DNA of 36,932 bases from assembly GCA_944412495.1 (NCBI GenBank), contig CALYBL010000036.1, forward strand, positions 1 to 36,932, read 5' to 3'. A program made the position numbers and the translations under genes. How positions within the stretch are numbered: the stretch's first letter is position 1; each line of letters opens with the position of its first letter. Of this stretch, positions 17,944 to 25,057 are shown piece by piece. The stretch is from an uncultured Clostridia bacterium (GTDB taxonomy: Bacteria; Bacillota; Clostridia; Oscillospirales; Acutalibacteraceae). Below the pieces are notes generated by a model. It saw only the letters and a list, made by a program, of their open reading frames with translations, was not told where the DNA came from and did not search any database.

Positions 17944-18403
17944 ATTATCACCCGCAAAAGCTTTGATTTGATAAATATCCGCACCGCTTTGTTTAAAAGT
18001 CCATCTCTGCCGAAATTATGTGCTGCCGGCTGCGACAATCTCAAAAGAAAAACGGCCGTAAAGTGACGAAATATATTGTATGCAGTGTCGTGTCCTGATA
18101 TAAAATTCAAGTCCGACGCCCGCAAACCGGCGGCATACGCCGCATATCATATTAAGTCCCGCGTGTTAAGCTGCCGGGAAGCGAATCCGATGTGCCGAAA
18201 AAGCGCCGGCACGGCGCATTTTCACATTTTTACCCTTGCCGGGCAGCCCGCCTGCGGTATCAAAAGCAAAAAGCCCTCCGCGCCGCCATCATTTTCGGTG
18301 CGTGCAGTTTTAAGCGTGCTGATTTTTGTGCAGGCAAGGCATAAAACGCAGCACGCGCGTAAATCAGCCGCTTAAAACCATATTGTGTTCGGCTCCCGGC
18401 AGC
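17944..18403. other. Intergenic region between hisE and yicC
   Basis: About 460 bases. The half nearest hisE is the MITE-like repeat copy A (18167-18406). The other half, 17944-18166, must hold the yicC promoter, but no convincing -35/-10 pair was found. A TACAAT-like box is at about 18074-18079 on the minus strand without a matching -35. The plus-strand open frame across the region reads through the repeat and is not considered a gene. Confidence 0.6.
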
Positions 18404-18406
18404 TTA
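18167..18406. repeat. MITE-like repeat, copy A (240 bp)
   Basis: The element is bounded by perfect 13-bp terminal inverted repeats, TAAGCTGCCGGGA at 18167-18179 and TCCCGGCAGCTTA at 18394-18406, and is flanked by TGT on both sides, a possible 3-bp target duplication. It has no transposase and no credible gene. The interior is rich in short inverted segments (GCTGATTT with AAATCAGC, GCGTGCTG with CAGCACGC). A second copy, about 93% alike and inverted, lies at 22019-22293. The right end supplies the hisE stop codon. Confidence 0.85.
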
Positions 18407-18727
18407 TGTGTTCTTGTCGGTCACGTGGAACTTTTTAAGATTGCCTATTTTATTGCTGCGGCGCTCAAGCTCCTGCATGACGTTTTCAACAGACACACCC
18501 TGCTGGACCATAAGCACCGTAACGTGATAAAGCAGATCAGATATCTCATTGATAAGCCCGGCATTATCGCCGTTTTTTGCGGCAATGCAGACCTCGGTAC
18601 ATTCCTCTCCGCACTTTTTCAGTATTTTATCCAGTCCCTGCTCGAACAGGTAGCAGGTATACGAGCCTTCGGATTTATGCTCGCGGCGGTCGGAGACCGT
18701 ATTATAAAGCTTTGACAATGCGTCCAT
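18404..18727 (-). CDS. hisE: Phosphoribosyl-ATP pyrophosphatase
   Basis: HisE performs the second step of histidine synthesis, removing pyrophosphate from phosphoribosyl-ATP. The 107-residue protein has the all-alpha MazG-like motif KCGEECTEVCIAAKN (metal-binding glutamates) and EISDLLYHVTVLM. It ends NLKKFHVTDKNT, a tail seen in related clostridial proteins, so it looks complete. Its TAA stop falls inside the terminal repeat of the MITE-like element. It is separated from hisI by 186 bases with a terminator and its own -10 box, so it may be transcribed alone. Confidence 0.93.
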   Translation of the reverse strand: MDALSKLYNTVSDRREHKSEGSYTCYLFEQGLDKILKKCGEECTEVCIAAKNGDNAGLINEISDLLYHVTVLMVQQGVSVENVMQELERRSNKIGNLKKFHVTDKNT

Positions 18728-18807
18728 TTATATATCAGCCTTTCTGTTGCAAACGGCACCGAGTGCTATTTAACTGCGGCGCTGCTCTTATTTTACGCAA
18801 TACATTT

Positions 18808-18816
18808 ATTATAGCA
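18808..18816 (-). promoter_or_regulatory. Extended -10 promoter element for hisE
   Basis: On the minus strand the region reads TATGC then TATAAT (18808-18813), that is TG-N-TATAAT, an extended -10. No good -35 box lies 17 bases upstream, because that position is in the hisI terminator hairpin. It is placed about 80 bases before hisE and fits transcription restarting after the terminator. Confidence 0.45.
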
Positions 18817-18823
18817 TAAATGC

Positions 18824-18850
18824 AAAAAAAGGCAAGGACTGCCTTTTTTA
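18824..18850 (-). terminator. Terminator between hisI and hisE
   Basis: AAAAAAGGCA (18825-18834) pairs with TGCCTTTTTT (18840-18849) around an AGGAC loop. The A/T tracts make it functional in either direction. On the minus strand it lies about 65 bases after the hisI stop and would uncouple hisE. Confidence 0.75.
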
Positions 18851-18855
18851 TCAAG

Positions 18856-18886
18856 GGCAGGAGCGGCAAGGCGGCTGTATCCTGCC
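18856..18886. repeat. GGCAGG hairpin after hisI
   Basis: GGCAGGA (18856-18862) pairs with TCCTGCC (18880-18886). The right arm context GTATCC-TGCCGG-TTTT closely resembles the hairpin at 20310-20347 between hisB and hisA, suggesting a short repeated element in the his spacers. Confidence 0.4.
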
Positions 18887-18913
18887 GGTTTTATATGCCG
18901 GACCGCAGCAACA

Positions 18914-19234
18914 TCAAATTATATCGTTAAAAAAGCAGGAATGGCTGCCCGTATGGCAGGCAGCACCGGTCTGCTCCACCTCTATGAGCAGCGTGTCAAA
19001 ATCGCAGTCGGCCTTTATCGATTTTACCATTTGTATGTGCCCAGACGTCTCGCCCTTGCGCCATAGCTTCTGCCGCGACCTGCTGAAAAAGCAGGTGCGC
19101 CCCTCCTTAAGCGTTATCTCAAGCGATTCGCGGTTCATGTAAGCCAGCATGAGCACCTCGCCCGTCGCGCTTTCCTGTATTATCGCCGGTATAAGCTCCG
19201 ACTTCTTAAAAAGCTTTTCTATTTCAAAATCCAT
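18914..19234 (-). CDS. hisI: Phosphoribosyl-AMP cyclohydrolase
   Basis: HisI opens the purine ring of phosphoribosyl-AMP, step three of histidine synthesis. The 106-residue protein contains [35 protein letters not shown], and the metal site [20 protein letters not shown] with its cysteines and aspartate. ATG 19234 (MDFEIEKLF) has AGGTGG four bases upstream; the open frame extends to 19294 but that extension is not conserved in type. It is not fused to HisE, unlike many relatives. It stands alone, with 217 non-coding bases before it and 186 after. Confidence 0.94.
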   Translation of the reverse strand: MDFEIEKLFKKSELIPAIIQESATGEVLMLAYMNRESLEITLKEGRTCFFSRSRQKLWRKGETSGHIQMVKSIKADCDFDTLLIEVEQTGAACHTGSHSCFFNDII

Positions 19235-19451
19235 ATGACCACCTGCATTGCTTAATTTTTTACGTAAAAATTCCGTACGATATTGAGGATGCACAGTCTG
19301 CCGGCCAGTTTAAAGCGCGGCTAAATTTACACAAAGGAGCTGTGTTCGGACAAAAGCCCGGCCTATGCCCGTAAATCGGCACGCTCCGCACATTTTATCA
19401 TCAGCCCTGGTTATTAACAGCAAAAGCTCCACGCCCAAAGCCTGTACAAGG
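19235..19451. other. Non-coding spacer between hisA and hisI (hisF slot)
   Basis: In the usual his order hisF lies between hisA and hisI. Here 217 bases hold no credible frame and no visible hisF remnant on either strand. No clear promoter or terminator was found. Confidence 0.6.
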
Positions 19452-20174
19452 CTATGCCTCCTGTGCGCCGCCTATACCTACCGCCCCGGCAACATCAAGC
19501 GTCCCCTCATAAACTGATTTGCCGCATATCGCGCCGTAAAGTCCCATATCCGTCAGCCGCTTTATGTCGCCTAAGTCCCTTATACCACCGCTGGCGATGA
19601 TGCTGCAGGATACTGCGGCGTTTATCTCCTCAAGCTGTCCGAAATTCGGACCGCTGAGCATGCCGTCCTTGGAAATATCGGTGAATATTATGTATGACAC
19701 GCCGATATCCTCCATCCTTTTCGCCATGTCTATAAAATCAACGTCCGATTCCTCCGTCCAGCCGCTGACCGACACCCTGCGGTCTTTGGCGTCTATTCCG
19801 ACGGCAATTTTGTCGCCGAAACGCCTTACCGCCTCCCTGACAGTACCTTCATCGCGCAGCGCAGCCGAGCCGAATATAATGCGGGAGATGCCGGCTTCAA
19901 TATACCGCTCGGCCGTCTCTACACTGCGTATCCCGCCGCCGAGCTCCACCCTGACGCCGAGCGCAGCGACCGCCTTGAATATCTCCGTATTCTCCGGCTT
20001 GCCGGATTTAGCGCCGTCAAGGTCGACCATATGTATCCACTTGGCACCTGAGCTTATAAAGCTGCCCGCCGTTTCCATATAGCTGTCGGCAACCTTATGC
20101 GCGGTGGAATAATCGCCTCTGTAAAGACGCACGCAGGCTCCGCCCTTAATGTCTATCGCAGGTAAAATAATCAA
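19452..20174 (-). CDS. hisA: ProFAR isomerase (HisA)
   Basis: HisA isomerises ProFAR to PRFAR, a beta-alpha barrel Amadori rearrangement. The 240-residue protein starts with ILPAIDIKGGACVRLYRGDY (catalytic Asp near residue 8), has ELGGGIRSVETAERYI, IAVGIDAKD, FTDISKDGMLSGPNF (second catalytic Asp) and IASGGIRDLGDI. The start is TTG at 20174 with AGGAGG 7 bases upstream; no ATG fits. PRFAR would be the substrate of HisH-HisF, whose genes are missing here. Confidence 0.95.
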   Translation of the reverse strand: MIILPAIDIKGGACVRLYRGDYSTAHKVADSYMETAGSFISSGAKWIHMVDLDGAKSGKPENTEIFKAVAALGVRVELGGGIRSVETAERYIEAGISRIIFGSAALRDEGTVREAVRRFGDKIAVGIDAKDRRVSVSGWTEESDVDFIDMAKRMEDIGVSYIIFTDISKDGMLSGPNFGQLEEINAAVSCSIIASGGIRDLGDIKRLTDMGLYGAICGKSVYEGTLDVAGAVGIGGAQEA

Positions 20175-20309
20175 GCCTTATCCTCCTATTTACTGTATTT
20201 AATGTCTTTTCGGCCGTATTGCCGTTTCTCGATTATATAAAGGCTCTGCCGCAAGGCGTATCTCAGCGTCTGACGCGTTTTGCCAAATTTGTGCGGCCTG
20301 ACCGAAACT

Positions 20310-20347
20310 GCCGGCAGGGCGGATAATATTACCGTATCCCTGCCGGC
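20310..20347. repeat. GC-rich hairpin between hisB and hisA
   Basis: GCCGGCAGGG (20310-20319) and CCCTGCCGGC (20338-20347) form a perfect 10-bp stem around an 18-base AT-rich loop. There is no T tract, so it is not a classic terminator. It occupies the slot where hisH would normally lie (20175-20390, 216 bases, no gene seen) and resembles the hairpin after hisI. Confidence 0.6.
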
Positions 20348-20390
20348 TTTGGATAAATATTATTAACGTCCCGTACGGCAGGCACAGCCG

Positions 20391-20966
20391 TTAAAGGCTG
20401 CCCTTTGACGAGGGTATGTCGCTGCCGACTATTGACGCCGCGTCGCTCAGCGCACGCGCCGACGCCTTAAACAGCGCCTCTGTCATGTGGTGAGCATTCG
20501 TCCCGTATTCCACCCTCATGTGCAGCGTTACTCCGGCGTTTATCGCAAAGGCTCGGAAAAACTCCTCCGTCAGGCTTGCGTCATAATCGCCTATCATCTG
20601 CCAGTTCATCTGCGCGTCGTATTTCAAAAACGGACGGCCGCTTATATCCACCGCCGCAAAGGCCAGCGTCTCGTCCATTGGTAAAAAGCAGGAGGAAAAT
20701 CTCTTTATGCCCGCCTTGTCGCCTATAGCCTCGTTAAAGGCGCGGCCCAGCACAATGCCGACGTCCTCGACCGTATGATGCCCGTCCACATTCAGGTCGC
20801 CTATCGCCTTTACCGTAAGGCCAAAGCCCGAATGCACAGCAAACGAATTGAGCATGTGATCAAAAAAGCCTATGCCGGTCGATATCCCAACATCACCGCC
20901 GTCAAGCGACAGTGTAAGGGCTATGTCCGTTTCATTCGTCCTCCGTATGATTTCAGATGTCCTCAT
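20391..20966 (-). CDS. hisB: Imidazoleglycerol-phosphate dehydratase
   Basis: HisB dehydrates imidazoleglycerol phosphate to imidazoleacetol phosphate with two manganese ions. The 191-residue protein is the single-function form and shows FFDHMLNSFAVH, DLNVDGHHTVEDVGI (metal-binding His/Glu) and NAHHMTEALFKASARAL. ATG 20966 (MRTSEIIRR) has AGGAG seven bases upstream; a start five codons earlier would put that site inside the gene. It is cut off from hisC by the flavodoxin-family gene and repeat copy B. A 7-bp stem (20993-20999 with 21011-21017) lies just upstream. Confidence 0.95.
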   Translation of the reverse strand: MRTSEIIRRTNETDIALTLSLDGGDVGISTGIGFFDHMLNSFAVHSGFGLTVKAIGDLNVDGHHTVEDVGIVLGRAFNEAIGDKAGIKRFSSCFLPMDETLAFAAVDISGRPFLKYDAQMNWQMIGDYDASLTEEFFRAFAINAGVTLHMRVEYGTNAHHMTEALFKASARALSDAASIVGSDIPSSKGSL

Positions 20967-21026
20967 AATGCTGCTCCTCATATAATAGATTTACGGTGTT
21001 TTTAGTAAGGACACCGTATGAAAAAC

Positions 21027-21055
21027 TTGTTATCCTGTATAGGATATGGGATAAT
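21027..21055 (+). promoter_or_regulatory. Promoter with internal operator for the flavodoxin-family gene
   Basis: TTGTTA (21027-21032) and GATAAT (21050-21055) are spaced by exactly 17 bases, with TGG directly before the -10. Inside lies a perfect inverted repeat, TATCCT-GTAT-AGGATA (21031-21046), overlapping the -35 end and filling much of the spacer, a position suited to repression. The AGGATA half-site is also present in the hisZ promoter. The start point would be about 150 bases before the gene. Confidence 0.55.
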
Positions 21056-21212
21056 AAGCGTAACAGATATTACCAGTCACTAAAGCCAGAGGCAAATACC
21101 ATTTGACCGCTGTTGGCGCGGTCGCTCGTAAGCTCTGCAGCATCATCTTCACTATTCTTAGAGAAAACATGCCCTATGAACAGACGCCGCCAAAGAAGGG
21201 AAGTAAAGGCAT

Positions 21213-21776
21213 ATGAAAACATTGATTCTCAACGGCTCTCCCAAAAGGAACGGTGACACAGCCGCCCTTATTAGAGAGTTCACAAAGCACCTAAATGGTG
21301 ATGTTCGGGTCGTGTCTTCTCACTTTGACAATATTAGCCCTTGTCTTGACTGCCGCCATTGTTGGAGCAATCCAGGCTGCATCATAAATGATGATATGCA
21401 GAACGTATATCCCTATCTTGAAGCCTGTGACAATCTTGTTATTGCTTCTCCTGTTTGGTTTTCCGAACTGAGCGGCCCGCTGCTTACCCTTGCCAGTCGA
21501 ATTCAAACCTATTGTGCTGCAAGGCTGTTTAGAAATCAGCCGATTCGGATTAAGCACAAAAACGGAATCTTGATCCTTGTCGGTGCTGAAGATGGTACGG
21601 AGAAAAAGGCCATCACAACGGCATATACACTCTTCAAACATATGAACGCTCTGCCTTGTATCGCTTCCGTGTTTTCTCTAAACACAAACTATGTCCCTGC
21701 CGCAGATGATCTTTCGGCTCTTGCTGCTGCTCGGAACGCCGCCTTACTTCTCAATCAACTTCTTGATGAATCTTAA
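21213..21776 (+). CDS. Flavodoxin-like fold NADPH-dependent FMN reductase family protein
   Basis: A 187-residue soluble protein of the flavodoxin-fold NAD(P)H oxidoreductase family. The FMN phosphate loop is LNGSPKRNGDTAAL at the N-terminus. A cysteine-bearing stretch follows (CLDCRHCW, later GCIINDDM) as in iron-sulfur flavoprotein-like members, then ASPVWFSELSGPLL. AAAGG lies just before the ATG. It is the only complete plus-strand gene in the window and uses more A/T-ending codons than its neighbours. It sits between hisC and hisB next to repeat copy B. This suggests later insertion. The physiological substrate is unknown. Confidence 0.85.
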   Translation: MKTLILNGSPKRNGDTAALIREFTKHLNGDVRVVSSHFDNISPCLDCRHCWSNPGCIINDDMQNVYPYLEACDNLVIASPVWFSELSGPLLTLASRIQTYCAARLFRNQPIRIKHKNGILILVGAEDGTEKKAITTAYTLFKHMNALPCIASVFSLNTNYVPAADDLSALAAARNAALLLNQLLDES

Positions 21777-21956
21777 TTTTTCTCTTTTTTCCCTTGACTT
21801 TTTATAGCTGCTCCTTTCTGTGCTGCTCCCGTCATCAGCGGCATGCGTCACCATAATCGACGCACACTACACTCGCCCTGCCGGACAGCCGCGCGCTATG
21901 CAAAACCCGCAAAACGCCGCGCATTCACTGTCCGCAGCGCTTCGACATTTTTTCTC

Positions 21957-21965
21957 ATTATAACA
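21957..21965 (-). promoter_or_regulatory. Possible minus-strand extended -10 promoter upstream of hisB side
   Basis: The minus strand reads TG-T-TATAAT at 21965-21957, an extended -10, without a convincing -35. It points through the flavodoxin-family gene (antisense) toward hisB. It may be a leftover promoter for hisB-hisA-hisI, or chance in an AT-rich stretch. Confidence 0.3.
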
Positions 21966-22018
21966 TCATTTGACCGCGGTGTATACAAATAAATTTAAAA
22001 AGTTCATCGCCGGCAGCT

Positions 22019-22293
22019 TAAGCTGCCTGGAGCCGAACAAAATACGGTTTTTAGCGGCTGATTTACGCGCGTGCTGCGTTAAAAGGCTCGTTAATCCGAA
22101 AGGATTAACTGCGTTTTATGCATTGCCTGCACAAAAATCAGCACGCTTAAAGCTGCACGCACCGAAAATGATGGCGGCGTGGATGAATTTTTGCTTTTGA
22201 GACCGCAGGCGGGCTGCCCGGCAAGGGTAAAAATGTGAAAATGCGCCGTGCCGGTGCTTTTTCGGCACATTGCATTCGCTTCCCGGCAGATTA
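22019..22293. repeat. MITE-like repeat, copy B (275 bp, inverted relative to copy A)
   Basis: This is the reverse complement of copy A at about 93% identity over the shared 240 bases, with degenerate terminal repeats (TAAGCTGCCTGGA at 22019, TCCCGGCAGATTA ending 22293). It carries a 35-base insertion containing the hairpin TTAATCC-TTTC-GGATTAA and a duplicated AACGCAG. No target duplication is visible. The left end abuts GCCGGCAGCT, giving a palindrome around GGCAGCTTAAGCTGCC. Confidence 0.85.
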
Positions 22294-22591
22294 TGAGCCT
22301 GAAGGACTTTATTCCGTGCTTACCGTACGTCAAGACGGAGATTTCACACAGCGCCACAGGAGAATAAGCTGCAGATTCTATGTCCCAATAGTTCCTGACC
22401 CGGCAGAGAGCTATTTGTTCGGTGCCGTCCCGCCGATATCATAACAGCATTGTCGCTGTCTTAAGCAATGTGCTTTTCTCCTGACTCAAATCATCCGTGC
22501 ACGGCATGGGCATACCGCGCACAAAGGCTTTTTTACACGGCAAAAAAACTGAGTCTCCGCTATGAGTAAAGTTGCAGACAGACTAAAGCCT

Positions 22592-23623
22592 TCACAGCAG
22601 CGGCTCTATTGCAGATATGAGCTCCCTGTTTTCCTCGGGAGTGCCGGCGGTTATCCTGAGATAGTCGCCCATCTTCCTTATGAGTATGCCGGCAGCCTTA
22701 AGCCCGTCAAATACGGCCTGTGCATCACGCGGGCGCAAAAACACAAAGTTCGTCACCGTCTTTGCAAGGAAAATATCCTTCTTGTTGCATATTTCACGCA
22801 GTCTTTCATAAAGCCAGTCTCTCGACGCTATTATTTTTTCAAGGCCGCTTTTGAGCATTTCTCCGTGCTCCAGCACAGCGGCCGCCGCCGCCTGCGAAAA
22901 GGAATTTACGTTGTACGGCGACTTTACGCTTCTTATTGCGGCAGTTATCCTGTCGTTTGCTACGGCAAGGCCGACGCGCAGTGCTGCCATGCCCATCATC
23001 TTTGAGCAGGTGCGCAGTATTATCAGATTATCGTAATCTTGCGCCTCGGCTATCATTGATTCGTCCCAGAAATCCATATACGCCTCATCGAGCACGACAA
23101 GCGCGTCGGTGCTCTTTATGATGCGGCGCACGTCCTCCCGCCTGAGCCCAAGCGAAGTGGGGTTACAGGGATTGGAAAATATCAGCATCCTGTAATCCGC
23201 GCTCAAAAGCTCCTTTATAACAGCGTCCGCGTCTATGCTCATGTCCTCATTTTTCGGCATGGAGTACACGCTGCATTCGGCCAGAGAGGTGTAAAAGTCA
23301 TACATTGAAAAATCCGGTGCGAGTGTCAGCACCCTGTCGCCCCTGTTCAAAAAGCAGTTCGCAAGTATAAACAGCATCTCGTCGGAGCCGTTTGAGGCCG
23401 TGACAAAGCGCGGGTCTATGCCGTAAAATCCGGCAAAGCTCTCGCACAGCCTTTTGGCAGTGCTGTCAGGATACCTGTTCACAGCTACGCTCCTCAGCGC
23501 ATCGGCGTAAAGCGAAAAATCCGGCGCCATAAACGACTCATTTGCGTCGAGGCGTATGCGGTATTCGCCGCTGCCCGGCTCGTATGGAACCAAGCTTTCT
23601 ATCTTTTCAGGCAGTTTATACAT
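22592..23623 (-). CDS. hisC: Histidinol-phosphate aminotransferase
   Basis: HisC transfers an amino group from glutamate to imidazoleacetol phosphate using PLP. The 343-residue fold-type I protein shows YRIRLDANES near the N-terminus, NGSDEMLF, IFSNPCNPTS, VVLDEAYMDF and the PLP-lysine segment CSKMMGMAALRVG, with an arginine near the C-terminus in FVFLRPRD and DYLRITAGT. Its ATG overlaps the end of hisD by 8 bases, so the two are translationally coupled. It is the last gene of the hisZ-G-D-C block before the interruption. Confidence 0.94.
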   Translation of the reverse strand: MYKLPEKIESLVPYEPGSGEYRIRLDANESFMAPDFSLYADALRSVAVNRYPDSTAKRLCESFAGFYGIDPRFVTASNGSDEMLFILANCFLNRGDRVLTLAPDFSMYDFYTSLAECSVYSMPKNEDMSIDADAVIKELLSADYRMLIFSNPCNPTSLGLRREDVRRIIKSTDALVVLDEAYMDFWDESMIAEAQDYDNLIILRTCSKMMGMAALRVGLAVANDRITAAIRSVKSPYNVNSFSQAAAAAVLEHGEMLKSGLEKIIASRDWLYERLREICNKKDIFLAKTVTNFVFLRPRDAQAVFDGLKAAGILIRKMGDYLRITAGTPEENRELISAIEPLL

Positions 23624-24905
23624 CTTCTCTTCTCACCCTCACTGAATTTGCGTGCGCCTTAAGGCCCTCCGACTCGGCAAACATTATAACGTCGTCCGCC
23701 GCCTTGTCAAAGGCCGGCTTTGTGTAATACATAAAGCTGGATTTTTTAACAAAGCTGTCGACCGAAAGCGGACTGAAAAATCTCGCCGTGCCGAGCGTGG
23801 GCAGTACGTGGTTGGGTCCCACATAATAATCTCCGAGCGGCTCGGGCGAATAATTCCCCAAAAACACCGAGCCGGCGTTGTCTATCTTCCCTATATATGT
23901 CATCGGGTCGCGGGCGGATACCTCCAGGTGCTCGGGCGAGACCTCGTTGGCTATCTCTACAGCTTTGTCCATATCCCCGCAAACTATTATCGCGGAGTTG
24001 TTTTCTATCGCCTTTGCGGCGATCTCCCTGCGAGGCAGGCTGCTCAGCTGGCGCTCGACCTCGCTCTGCACCAGCTCGGCCGTCTCCATGCTCACGGTGA
24101 CGAGTATAGCGGACGCCAAAACATCGTGCTCAGCCTGGGAGAGCAGGTCTGCGGCGAGATATTTGTAATTTGCGCTGTCGTCCGCTACTATGAGTATGTC
24201 GCTCGGGCCGGCTATCATATCTATGTCCGCAGCGCCGTATATGAGACGCTTTGCGGTGGCAACGTATATATTCCCCGGGCCGACTATCTTATCCGCCTTC
24301 GGCACCGACTCAGTGCCGTATGCCAGCGCCGCCACCGCCTGAGCGCCGCCCATAAGATATATCTTATCGACGCCGGCTATGTACGCCGCTGCCAGTATCG
24401 TCCTGTTGGCCTCGGCGCGGCTCGGCGGAGTGACCATTACTATCTCCTCAACGCCGGCTATTTTCGCCGGTATGACGCACATAAGCACGGACGACGGGTA
24501 CGCGGCAGTGCCGCCGGGTACATATACCCCAACTCTCTTAAGACCGCGTATGCGCTGGCCGAGTATGACTCCGTCAGCCTCTGTAGTCAGCCAGCTCTGC
24601 TGAACCTGACGGCGGTGGAACCGCTCTATGTTTGCCGCAGCGCGGCGCAGCATCGCAAGATATTCGCCCTCACACTGCTCGGCCGCCTTCCTTATATCCT
24701 CCCTGTCAAGCACGCGCTTCTCGGGGATAAAACCGTCAAATTTCAGAGAATATTTGTCCACCGCGCTGTTGCCGTTTTCGCGTACGTCGTTTATTATATC
24801 GGTTACCGTCTGCGCAACGTCTCTCTCGGTCTCGCCGCTGCGCGACCTGAGCTCCTTTAAAAACTCCTTTTCGGCGCTGCCGTCGGCCTTGATTATTCTT
24901 ATCAT
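23616..24905 (-). CDS. hisD: Histidinol dehydrogenase
   Basis: HisD oxidises histidinol to histidine in two NAD-dependent steps with zinc. The 429-residue protein has GVYVPGGTAAYPSSVLM, IVGPGNIYVATAKR, DMIAGPSDILIVAD, LLSQAEHD (zinc and catalytic residues) and EVSPEHLEV with GNYSPEPLGDY near the C-terminus. The ATG has GGGAGAG upstream. It follows hisG by 152 non-coding bases, a wider gap than usual. Confidence 0.96.
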   Translation of the reverse strand: MIRIIKADGSAEKEFLKELRSRSGETERDVAQTVTDIINDVRENGNSAVDKYSLKFDGFIPEKRVLDREDIRKAAEQCEGEYLAMLRRAAANIERFHRRQVQQSWLTTEADGVILGQRIRGLKRVGVYVPGGTAAYPSSVLMCVIPAKIAGVEEIVMVTPPSRAEANRTILAAAYIAGVDKIYLMGGAQAVAALAYGTESVPKADKIVGPGNIYVATAKRLIYGAADIDMIAGPSDILIVADDSANYKYLAADLLSQAEHDVLASAILVTVSMETAELVQSEVERQLSSLPRREIAAKAIENNSAIIVCGDMDKAVEIANEVSPEHLEVSARDPMTYIGKIDNAGSVFLGNYSPEPLGDYYVGPNHVLPTLGTARFFSPLSVDSFVKKSSFMYYTKPAFDKAADDVIMFAESEGLKAHANSVRVRREDV

Positions 24906-25057
24906 AAAATTCTCTCCCTTCGTTAAATCTTACATTCACAGTATCCGGATAATACGGGTGCGTTACGTATCTATATACCCGTCACACTTCGGGGCCTGAA
25001 AGCCCCCGCCAGTGACGGCGGTCAGCAGCCGTCCCGCCTTTATTTGCTTGCCGGCAC

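Larger units (their letters stand above)
21777..22591. other. Intergenic region between the flavodoxin-family gene and hisC
   Basis: This 815-base region contains a T-rich stretch just after the flavodoxin-family gene, a minus-strand extended -10 box at 21957-21965, and repeat copy B at 22019-22293. Then follow about 300 bases with no clear gene. A plus-strand frame reading YEPEGLYSVLTVRQDG and on to PAESYLFGAVPPIS (to 22444) looks protein-like but starts inside the repeat and matches nothing recognised; it could be a fragment of a lost gene. Confidence 0.55.

Noticed and set aside
18076-18375. Similar open frames in the two repeats (18076-18375 plus, 22091-22357 minus)
   Set aside because: They encode alike peptides (AHFHIFTLAGQPACG) only because the DNA repeats are alike. 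Starts lie outside the repeats in unrelated sequence, there is no ribosome site, and the 35-base insertion in copy B breaks the frame.
23652-24860. 402-residue plus-strand open frame
   Set aside because: It lies wholly antisense to hisD, has no ribosome binding site, and its product is Arg/Tyr/Ala-rich without domains, as expected for a shadow frame in GC-biased DNA.
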